In this document: piece by piece, positions 1 to 5,380 of the stretch
How positions within the stretch are numbered: position 1 is the stretch's first letter
How the letters are laid out: every line of letters starts with the position of its first letter
Origin: an uncultured Paracoccaceae bacterium
GTDB lineage: Bacteria; Pseudomonadota; Alphaproteobacteria; Rhodobacterales; Rhodobacteraceae
DNA length: 5,519 nt
Assembly (NCBI GenBank): GCA_937952085.1
Contig: CALFYQ010000258.1
Location: 1 to 5,519, forward strand
Reading direction: 5' to 3'
The notes under the pieces: generated by a model
Database searches by the model: none
Told to the model about the DNA's origin: nothing
Seen by the model: only the letters and a program-made list of their open reading frames with translations
Made by a program: the position numbers and the translations under genes

Positions 1-289
1 CCAGGATCAGCTTGTCCAGTGTGAGATCCGAGACCGCCTTCCGCAGCCTCTGATTGTTCGGCGTCTCTCTCGAACCGATGGCGTTCGACGCCTCACTCTC
101 GAGCTCCTTCAGCCGCTTCAGCTGGTCGCTCTTCATCCCGCCATACTCACGTCGCCAGCGGTAATAGGTCACCTCGGTGACGCCGATCTGCCGGATCGCC
201 TCGGCAACCCTCATTCCCTGCGACTGCAGCACCTCCACCTGACGCAGCTTCGCGACAATCTCCTCCGGCTTCAGCCGCTTCCTCGTCAT
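1..289 (-). CDS. IS3-family transposase OrfA (DNA-binding subunit), C-terminus outside window
   Basis: OrfA is the DNA-binding half of the IS3 transposase. It normally fuses with the orfB integrase by a programmed -1 frameshift near its 3' end, which lies beyond this window. Ninety-six codons are visible from the ATG at 289. Residues about 9-50 form the helix-turn-helix of the HTH_Tnp_1 type (EEIVAKLRQVEVL, then IGVTEVTYYRWRREYGGM). Residues 53-66 and 80-96 (MKSDQLKRLKELE, then RLRKAVSDLTLDKLIL) are the usual leucine-zipper tail. An AGGAGG at 303-298 lies 8 nt before the ATG and fixes the start. Residues 67-78, between the two halves of the zipper, are not expected in this family as I know it. 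They look like a 36-bp in-frame insertion, so the protein may not oligomerise normally. Confidence 0.9.
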   Translation of the reverse strand, partial: MTRKRLKPEEIVAKLRQVEVLQSQGMRVAEAIRQIGVTEVTYYRWRREYGGMKSDQLKRLKELESEASNAIGSRETPNNQRLRKAVSDLTLDKLIL

Positions 290-297
290 CTCCCGAT

Positions 298-322
298 CCT
301 CCTCAGATGGGACAATTCCCAT
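298..322 (-). promoter_or_regulatory. orfA ribosome binding site with upstream 6-bp hairpin
   Basis: On the minus strand a perfect inverted repeat (ATGGGA, loop of 4, TCCCAT; positions 322-307) sits just before the AGGAGG (303-298) that serves orfA at 289. Hairpins placed like this in insertion-sequence leaders can limit translation from transcripts entering from outside. That role is inference here. A weak promoter-like pair, TTGAAG at 344-339 and TATGGG at 323-318 with 15-nt spacing, lies further upstream. It is too poor a match to call on its own. Confidence 0.4.
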
Positions 323-329
323 ACTTAAG

Positions 330-357
330 GGCGGACCACTTCAATGGGGGTGGCTCA
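330..357 (-). repeat. Probable terminal inverted repeat of the IS3-family element
   Basis: Read inward from 357 the sequence is TGA, GCC, then ACCCCCA, followed by TTGAAGTGGTCCGCCC. The TGA start and C-run fit IS407-type ends from memory. The partner copy is outside the window, so the inner limit at about 330 is an estimate. Confidence 0.45.
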
Positions 358-379
358 GGGGCGACGATCTGGTCGCCCC
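358..379. repeat. 8-bp perfect inverted repeat flush with the IS end
   Basis: GGGGCGAC (358-365) and GTCGCCCC (372-379) are perfectly complementary around the 6-nt loop GATCTG. The left arm begins at the first base outside the proposed IS terminus at 357. No T-run follows on either strand, so it does not look like an intrinsic terminator. It lies within the remnant reading frame on the plus strand. Confidence 0.5.
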
Positions 380-714
380 GTGGGCGCATCCGCTACTTCG
401 CGGCCAACGAGGCCTTCCCCAAACTGGCTCGCCACGCGCGGGTCATGATCTCCGCCGCGTAGCGCGCGCATCGCGTGATCGCCGCGGGAAAGCCAGGCCG
501 GACTGCGATGAAGGAAACCGACGCCGCCGCCTGGCTCTCGGACCCCGATTGCGAGCTCTTCGAGCAAACGCGGCTCGGCGCCGACGGCCGCGCCGTCACC
601 TTGCTCTGGTGGACGCCGCCGGATGACGATCCGGACGAGGACGACGCAGTCCATCGGCCGCTGACGGCGCGGGGTTTGGCCGGCGGGGCTGAGCCCGGCG
701 GGCGCACATTCTAG
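358..714 (+). pseudogene. Remnant of an unrecognised plus-strand gene, 5' side removed at the IS, split by a TAG
   Basis: One plus-strand frame looks coding throughout this stretch: nearly all third positions are G or C, and the translation reads like protein. Segments include SPRGRIRYFAANEAFPKLAR and ARVMISAA, then TAG at 460-462. In the same frame follow RAHRVIAAGKPGRTAMKETD, WLSDPDCELFEQTRLGADG and VTLLWW, and an acidic run DDDPDEDD, ending in TAG at 712-714. The upstream side stops abruptly at the IS boundary. The part after the internal TAG could start at GTG 475 or ATG 508, but neither has a convincing Shine-Dalgarno sequence. I read this as a gene truncated by the insertion and then broken by a nonsense change. 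A real short gene at 475-714 (79 codons) is the alternative. I do not recognise the family and assign no function. It converges on the minus-strand operon. Confidence 0.4.
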
Positions 715-757
715 GTCCGGACGACGAGCGCGTGGACAATAATGACGACGCAAGGGC

Positions 758-776
758 TTCGTCTCCAAGAGGCGAA
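758..776. terminator. Weak hairpin between the converging genes
   Basis: TTCGTCT (758-764) and AGGCGAA (770-776) can form a 7-bp stem with one G-U pair around the loop CCAAG. It lies between the end of the plus-strand remnant (714) and the stop of the minus-strand hydrolase (783), where a terminator would be expected. No T-tract follows on either strand, so an intrinsic terminator is only a possibility. The remaining intergenic bases, 715-757 and 777-782, show nothing else. Confidence 0.2.
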
Positions 777-782
777 ACTCCA

Positions 783-2096
783 CTACTTCATCTTCACACT
801 TCGCGCTCGAAGCTCTCCGCCCGGCGACGCAATTCGAGACTCCGCCTCCTGGATCGCGTCGCGGAAGACGCCCTTCGCCATCTGACCGCTTTCGGCCTTG
901 AGGCGCTGATCATAGATCCGTGCGCGCGTGGCCTGCGCGCCGAGGTCGCTCGGCGCGGCCTGCGCCGCGAATTCGGCGAAGTGGCACGCCAGGCGCAGTC
1001 GTCCCTCTTTCGCCAGGCTATCCGCCCGGCGAGCCAAGCGATCCGCTCCCCCGGCAGCGAGTGCGATCTCTCGTGCGAGCTCGTCGTCGGGCGCCGGTTT
1101 CAGGTGGGCGGGATTACCGTCCCACCAGCCTCCGTAGAGTCGGCACATCGCGCGAACGACGAACTCGGGATCGTCGTAGTTGTTCTTGAGCCAAGGCAGA
1201 TCCGAGAGATGCTCCGGCGGGGCCACCCGATGGGGAATGTCTGAAGGGCGGATCCCGGAATTGAGAAGCGCGAGCGTCTGGTCGTGCAGGGATTCGAGCC
1301 AGGCGGCTATGTCGCCGAGAACGCTCGCTATGGCCTCACGTCCGAAGATCACCGGACCGTGGCCGGGCACCACGACCTCCGGCCCTGCGGCGACGATGGC
1401 GCGTAGCGTCTCGGCCCATTCGATGACGTAGCGTTGCGCCTTCTGCGGATTGCCGGCGTTCGGCGCCGCCCAAGTATAGAAGTCGCCGATGACGGCGAGG
1501 CGCCGCTTGGGGAGCCAGACCCACATGTGATCGTCGGTCTCGCCCATGCCGTGGCGAAGCTCGATCGCCTCACCGACCTCGGCGAGGCGATGCGACTTGC
1601 GGACCAGAACGTCCGGCTCGCGGAACTCGGTCGGCCAGCGAAAGCCCGGACGGGAATACTGGCGGATGTTGATGCGCTCGTTGAACGGTCCTGTGCGCCG
1701 GTAGCGCTCGAACCGTCGCGGCGCATTCTCATGCGCGACGAGGACCGGGCGCGGGGCGCCCCGCGCCTCGGCGTCGCGGTCGATCAGCGGCATCCCCGCC
1801 ACATGATCGAAATGCCCATGCGTGTAGATCACCGCGCGGATCGGCGCGTCGGGCTCCCACTCCCGCACCGACGCCAGCACCGTCTCGCAGGTGTCGATCG
1901 CGCCCGTGTCGCAGAGGACGAGCCCCTCGGCGTCGCGGATCGCCGTGACGTTGCCGGAGAGGCCGCGGCAGATGATCGTCACCGCATCCGGCGCCACATC
2001 GAGACGCGTGACGACCGGTAGACCGCGGAACCAATCCTCGATGCGGATCCGGCGTTCCATCACGTCCTGCGCTCCGTTCGCCACATCCACCTTCAT
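783..2096 (-). CDS. MBL-fold metallohydrolase with alkyl-sulfatase dimerisation domain
   Basis: This is a 437-residue zinc hydrolase. Residues about 28-250 are a metallo-beta-lactamase domain with the signature T92-HGHFDH-98 plus GMGETDDH (H190), IGDFY (D205) and PGHG (H246). Residues about 255-400 resemble the dimerisation domain of type III alkyl sulfatases such as Pseudomonas SdsA1, with LHDQTLALLNSG (270-281) and YGGWWDGNPAHLKP (321-334). SdsA1-type enzymes are about 650 residues and end in an SCP2-like domain, which is absent here. SdsA1 also uses two glutamates as metal ligands; in their place this protein has the classical His190 and Asp205. A sulfatase call is therefore unsafe, and the substrate could be a sulfate ester, carboxylic ester, lactone or thioester. 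There is no signal peptide, so it is probably cytoplasmic. The ATG at 2096 has GAAAGGG 7 nt upstream. It is the last gene of the operon, 43 nt after the acyl-CoA synthetase. Confidence 0.88.
   Translation of the reverse strand: MKVDVANGAQDVMERRIRIEDWFRGLPVVTRLDVAPDAVTIICRGLSGNVTAIRDAEGLVLCDTGAIDTCETVLASVREWEPDAPIRAVIYTHGHFDHVAGMPLIDRDAEARGAPRPVLVAHENAPRRFERYRRTGPFNERINIRQYSRPGFRWPTEFREPDVLVRKSHRLAEVGEAIELRHGMGETDDHMWVWLPKRRLAVIGDFYTWAAPNAGNPQKAQRYVIEWAETLRAIVAAGPEVVVPGHGPVIFGREAIASVLGDIAAWLESLHDQTLALLNSGIRPSDIPHRVAPPEHLSDLPWLKNNYDDPEFVVRAMCRLYGGWWDGNPAHLKPAPDDELAREIALAAGGADRLARRADSLAKEGRLRLACHFAEFAAQAAPSDLGAQATRARIYDQRLKAESGQMAKGVFRDAIQEAESRIASPGGELRARSVKMK
1748..1767. repeat. 20-nt perfect palindrome inside the MBL hydrolase gene
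   Basis: GGCGCGGGGC (1748-1757) is followed directly by its exact reverse complement GCCCCGCGCC (1758-1767). It encodes part of the EARGAPRP stretch (residues about 110-117), just after the zinc-binding motif and probably in a surface loop. It shares only the central GGCGCC with the palindromes at 2853, 4287 and 5424, so it may be unrelated to them. Confidence 0.6.
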
Positions 2097-2139
2097 TCGT
2101 CATCCCTTTCGATAGGTGCGCCCAGCGCGAAGACCGGCC

Positions 2140-4320
2140 TCATTCCCGCACGTCCCGAGCCGTGACCACGGCGTCGAGTGCGACCGCCCCTGTCTCGCGG
2201 ACAAGGAACGGGTTGACGTCGATGCTCTCGATCCGGTCGGCGTTCGCGGCGGCGAACCGAGACAGCGCCGCAAGCGCCTTCGACAGAGCATCGCGGTCCG
2301 CCGGCGGACGACCACGTGCACCACCGAGCAGAGCGGCGCCTCGTATCTCGTCGATCATCCGACGCGCCTCGTCCTCGCTGAAAGGAGCGACCCGGAAGGT
2401 CACGTCCTTCAGCACCTCGGCGAAGACGCCGCCGAGCCCGAACATCACCACCGGCCCGAAGATCGGGTCGTGCGTGACGCCGAGGATGGTCTCGACCCCG
2501 CCATCGATCATTGGCGCAAGGAGGCAGCCTTCGGTCCGCGCATCGGGCGCGCCGGAGGCGACGGCGGCGGTCACTCGCTCGAAGGCGGCGGCGGCCTCGT
2601 CCTCGCTTTCGATTCCGAGCGCAACGCCTCCGACATCTGACTTGTGAAGGAGATCGGGCGATACGATCTTGAGAACGGCGCGCCCGCCGCCAATCGCTTG
2701 AACCGCTCGGAAGGCCGCGCGCGCATCATCCGCGGTCCTCGCGACGACCGGCGCGACCACGGGCACGCCGGCCGCGCAAAGAAGTTCGAGTGAAGCCGGT
2801 TCCGAGAGCGGCCCGGCCAACCCGGAGAGCGCCTGCGAAGGAGGCGGCGGAACGGGCGCCGGCTCCGGCGCCCGCGCGAAATGTTCGGCGAAACCGCGAA
2901 GCGCGGCGATGGCGCGGATCGCGTCCGTCGGCTCTTCGAAGACGAGATGGCCGTCGGCGATCAGCCGTTCACGAATTTCCGGACGGAAGAGAGTTGAGAA
3001 GGCAAGCGTCCGGTCCGGCATCCTGGTGCGGATCCCATCGAGGAGAGCGGGGATGCGCGGGCTGTACTCCTCGGAGAGCCCAAGATAGCCCATGAAGCAG
3101 ACCGCCGCGGCATAGTCCCCCTGTTTGATGATGACGTCGAGGCACTTCTCGAGGAGGTCGAGGTCGTTGATGACCTGCGCCGTCACGTCCACCGGGTTCG
3201 CGGCCCCTGCGAAGGGGATGATCCGGCGAATTTCCGCCTGCGCCGACTCGGACATCGGCGCGACGTCGAGCCCGCGCTCCGCTGCGGCGTCAGCGAGCAG
3301 GACCCCAACGCCACCGGAAATCGATGCGATCGCAATTTTTCCGTTCGCCGGCCGCACCCCACGCGAGGCCGCGTAGCCGATATCGAAAAGCTCGCCGACC
3401 GAGCGCGCGCGGTATACGCCGTGTTGGCGAAGCACCGCATCGAACACATGGTCCGCGCCGGCCAGCGACGCGGTGTGCGAACTGACGGCGGCGACGCCCG
3501 CCTCGGTCGCGCCGACCTTGACGCCGGCGACCGGCTTGCCCCGGGCGTGGGCGAGGGCCAACGCTTCGGCGAACCGCGAGCCGTCCTCGCAGCCTTCCAT
3601 GTAGAAGAGGATCACGTCGGTGCCGGGGTCCTCGGCGAGGAAGGCGATCCCGTCCGCGACGTCGACGTCGACGGCGTTGCCGGTGGTGATCCAATGGCTG
3701 AACGCGACGCCACGGTCCCGGCCGACGCGATAGCCGAAGTTCGCGAAAGCTCCGCTCTGGCTGATCATCCCGACATTGCCGGGCTGCGCCTGCCCCTCGC
3801 CGAGAAGCGGCGCGAAGGTGACCCAGGCGCCGTTCGAGAAATTGGCGAAGCCGGAGCAGTTCGGCCCCAGCATTCGGATTCCCGCCTCGCGGCCGATAGC
3901 GGCGAGCAACTCCTGCTCTGCGGCGCCCTCCGCGCCGATCTCGGCGAAGCCGGCGGAGAAGATGATCGCGGCCCGCGCGCCCGCCTCTGCCGCCTCGAGA
4001 AGCGCGCCCCGCACCTCACGCGCCGGCACGGCGATGACGACGAGATCGAGGGCGCCCGGAATCTCGGCGATCCGCGAATGGGCCGGAAGGCCTTGCACCG
4101 TCTCCCGCGCCGGATTGACGGGATGGATCCCGCCGGCGAACCCCGACTGCTTCAGGTACCGGATCGGCAGGCCGCCGATCTTCGCCGGGTTGTCGGAGGC
4201 GCCGACGATGGCGACGGAGGCAGGCCGGAACAGCGGCGTAAGCGATGCAAGGTCGAGCCCGGCGCGAGTCGCCCGGCGGGGGAGCGGGGCGCCGGAACCG
4301 GCGCCCTGACCGTCAGCCAT
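2140..4320 (-). CDS. ADP-forming acyl-CoA synthetase, fused alpha and beta subunits (acetate-CoA ligase family)
   Basis: This 726-residue enzyme belongs to the NDP-forming acyl-CoA synthetase superfamily, which interconverts acyl-CoA + ADP + Pi with acid + CoA + ATP. Domains in order: a CoA-binding Rossmann domain at about 28-125 (LFRPASVAIVGASDNP); succinyl-CoA-ligase-like flavodoxin domains at about 150-480 (LGPNCSG, ISQSGAF, TTGNAVDVD), with phospho-accepting His282 in SSHTASLAG; a Pro-rich linker at about 482-500; and the ATP-grasp beta part at about 500-726. The beta part has Lys551, His559 in LLHKSDVGGV, VVMFGLGGVFAEVLKDVTFR and the ending IDVNPFLV. Both relay histidines of the family are present, so it should be active. 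The acyl substrate cannot be read from the sequence. The ATP-dependent DMSP lyase DddX is a distant member of the same superfamily, so a lyase role is a remote alternative. The start is fixed by GGAGG at 4331-4327, 6 nt before the ATG, and the gene overlaps the receptor gene by 8 bp. Confidence 0.93.
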   Translation of the reverse strand: MADGQGAGSGAPLPRRATRAGLDLASLTPLFRPASVAIVGASDNPAKIGGLPIRYLKQSGFAGGIHPVNPARETVQGLPAHSRIAEIPGALDLVVIAVPAREVRGALLEAAEAGARAAIIFSAGFAEIGAEGAAEQELLAAIGREAGIRMLGPNCSGFANFSNGAWVTFAPLLGEGQAQPGNVGMISQSGAFANFGYRVGRDRGVAFSHWITTGNAVDVDVADGIAFLAEDPGTDVILFYMEGCEDGSRFAEALALAHARGKPVAGVKVGATEAGVAAVSSHTASLAGADHVFDAVLRQHGVYRARSVGELFDIGYAASRGVRPANGKIAIASISGGVGVLLADAAAERGLDVAPMSESAQAEIRRIIPFAGAANPVDVTAQVINDLDLLEKCLDVIIKQGDYAAAVCFMGYLGLSEEYSPRIPALLDGIRTRMPDRTLAFSTLFRPEIRERLIADGHLVFEEPTDAIRAIAALRGFAEHFARAPEPAPVPPPPSQALSGLAGPLSEPASLELLCAAGVPVVAPVVARTADDARAAFRAVQAIGGGRAVLKIVSPDLLHKSDVGGVALGIESEDEAAAAFERVTAAVASGAPDARTEGCLLAPMIDGGVETILGVTHDPIFGPVVMFGLGGVFAEVLKDVTFRVAPFSEDEARRMIDEIRGAALLGGARGRPPADRDALSKALAALSRFAAANADRIESIDVNPFLVRETGAVALDAVVTARDVRE
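2853..2874. repeat. GC-rich palindrome, copy 3 (10-bp arms, 2-nt centre)
   Basis: The core is GGGCGCCGGCTCCGGCGCCC at 2854-2873, and an outer C-G pair extends the arms to 10 bp. It encodes the ARAPEPAP part of the linker between the alpha and beta halves of the acyl-CoA synthetase. It differs from the copy at 4287-4306 only at the two central bases. Deleting two central bases (GC) gives the copy at 5424-5441 exactly. Confidence 0.7.
4287..4306. repeat. GC-rich palindrome, copy 2 (9-bp arms, 2-nt centre)
   Basis: GGGCGCCGG (4287-4295) and CCGGCGCCC (4298-4305 plus 4306) flank the centre AA. In the mRNA the hairpin begins 6 nt after the receptor stop codon and about 14 nt after the first base of the synthetase ATG. 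It encodes the GAGSGAP segment of the synthetase's N-terminal extension, in a different codon phase from the other two copies. Confidence 0.7.
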
Positions 4321-5380
4321 TTTTCGCCTCCGGCGGGATCAGCGCCTCGGGCACATCGAGGCCGATCTCGCGGAAATAGCGATAGGCCCCGGCGTGCAGC
4401 GGCATGTTCATCGAATCGAACACTGTCTCCGGCCGGATCTGCTTCAGCCATTCCGCGTTGTCGTGAAACTCTGCGAGATTCTCGAAGAGCGCCTTCGTCA
4501 TCCGATAGACGACGTCCTCGTCGACACCGACATGGGTAGCGAGGCCGGCCTGCGAGCCGATTGTGATCACCGGCGCCTCGTTGACACTGTGAGGCGCGTA
4601 GACCTCCGGCGCGATCCGCTCGACCGTGCGGCCCGGCGGGGTCAGCGCCTCGAGCACCGACGGCTTCTCGAGGTCGCCCTCCGGGATTCCGAGCAGGCGG
4701 ATCTGGCGGGAGGCGGCGAATTGCTGGATCTCGGGGCTCGGGATCGAAGTCAGGCCCATGTAGACGTCGATCTGCCCGTCCTGAAACGCCTGCTGCGCCG
4801 AGGTCCAGTCGAGCTTTGCCTCCTCGAAGTCGGTGTCGGGCTCATAGCCCGTAACGCCCTTCACCACTTGGGCTGTCACTACACGCGCAGCGCCCTTCGG
4901 CGGGCCGAGGAAGACGCGTTTTCCCTTGATGTCCGCCAGAGTATTGATGCCGGAATCGGCGTAGGCGATCATGTGGTAGGCGCCGATCGGATAGTTGATG
5001 ATCCCACGCAGCTTCGCGAAGAGATCGGGCGCCTCGGGCGCGTTGGCGAACATCGCCGTCCCTTCGCGCATGAACTCGTTCACCGCCATTGAGGCGAGGA
5101 AGAGATCCACCTGGCCCTTGCCGGCGTCGATCGCCATGCGAACCGCCGACTTCCCGGACGAGACCTGGATTTCGACGGGAAGATGCTTCTGGATGACGTT
5201 GGTGTAGGCGACCGCGAAGACATAGGCGGACGTGCCGGGAGCGAGGGTGTCCATCTTCAGATGGACGGTGTCTTCCGCCGCGACGGATCGCGCGCCGCTG
5301 AAGAGGGCGAGTGCGGTCAGCGTGGCGGCAAGGGCCGGCGCGCATCTGGTCGTACGTCTCAAGGCGTTCCTCCGTTTCAT
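4313..5380 (-). CDS. TAXI-family TRAP transporter solute-binding protein
   Basis: This 355-residue periplasmic receptor belongs to a TRAP transporter of the TAXI (TRAP-associated extracytoplasmic immunogenic) class, which delivers a ligand, usually a small organic anion, to a sodium- or proton-coupled permease. Residues 1-35 are a Sec signal peptide: Arg-rich start, hydrophobic core ALAATLTALALFSG, and cleavage predicted after SVAA (35|36). The mature part shows the TAXI pattern: MDTLAPGTSAYVFA (43-56), SSGKSAVRMAIDAGKGQVDL (74-93), IKGKRVFLGPPKG (151-163), DGQIDVYM (201-208) and the family-typical end HAGAYRYFREIG (329-340). Length is near the usual 320-350. The ATG at 5380 overlaps the permease stop (ATGA), and the upstream GGCGGG is a weak ribosome site. 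A TTG at 5362 (codon 7) has GGAGG 6 nt before it and would give a shorter but still valid signal peptide. The ligand is not identifiable. Confidence 0.92.
   Translation of the reverse strand: MKRRNALRRTTRCAPALAATLTALALFSGARSVAAEDTVHLKMDTLAPGTSAYVFAVAYTNVIQKHLPVEIQVSSGKSAVRMAIDAGKGQVDLFLASMAVNEFMREGTAMFANAPEAPDLFAKLRGIINYPIGAYHMIAYADSGINTLADIKGKRVFLGPPKGAARVVTAQVVKGVTGYEPDTDFEEAKLDWTSAQQAFQDGQIDVYMGLTSIPSPEIQQFAASRQIRLLGIPEGDLEKPSVLEALTPPGRTVERIAPEVYAPHSVNEAPVITIGSQAGLATHVGVDEDVVYRMTKALFENLAEFHDNAEWLKQIRPETVFDSMNMPLHAGAYRYFREIGLDVPEALIPPEAKNG
4327..4331 (-). promoter_or_regulatory. Shine-Dalgarno site of the acyl-CoA synthetase gene
   Basis: GGAGG on the minus strand lies 6 nt before the ATG at 4320 and falls inside the last codons of the receptor gene. 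It decides the synthetase start. No other ATG, GTG or TTG precedes the CoA-binding domain in a sensible place, so the 27-residue N-terminal extension appears genuine. Confidence 0.7.

Larger units (their letters stand above)
1..357 (-). mobile_element. IS3-family insertion sequence, left end (partial)
   Basis: This is the left part of an IS3-family element, read on the minus strand and cut by the window edge. It contains orfA (1-289), a short leader and a probable terminus at 357. Read inward on the minus strand, the terminus begins TGAGCCACCCCCATTGAAGT. IS3-family ends start with TG, and from memory the IS407 subgroup has TGA followed by a C-run ending in CCCCCA, which this matches. A second possible end is the TGAAGTGGTCC that starts at 343. 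The orfB gene (DDE integrase), the right terminus and the target duplication lie outside the window, so the boundary cannot be proven here. The transposase type is clear; the exact edge is less certain. Confidence 0.8.

Noticed and set aside
355..783. Minus-strand open frame of 142 codons starting with GTG directly at the hydrolase stop
   Set aside because: The translation is Arg/Pro-rich with no family resemblance, its third-position bias is poorer than the plus-strand frame, and it would overlap the IS terminus. It looks like a shadow of the plus-strand remnant.
1434..2021. Plus-strand open frame of 195 codons opposite the MBL hydrolase
   Set aside because: It is the antisense shadow of the metal-binding domain; the translation is His/Arg-rich without recognisable motifs.
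2097..2139. Intergenic gap between synthetase and hydrolase examined for a promoter or terminator
   Set aside because: The 43 nt hold only the GAAAGGG ribosome site. There is no hairpin with a T-run and no credible -35/-10 pair.
3658..3674. Short GACGTC/GTCGAC tandem repeat
   Set aside because: It encodes the alternating VDVDV of a conserved synthetase motif (GNAVDVDVADG), so protein sequence and codon choice explain it.
3421..4539. Long plus-strand open frame of 372 codons opposite the synthetase and receptor genes
   Set aside because: It is antisense to two clearly recognised genes, and its Asp/Arg/Gly-rich translation has no domain features. High GC makes such antisense frames common.
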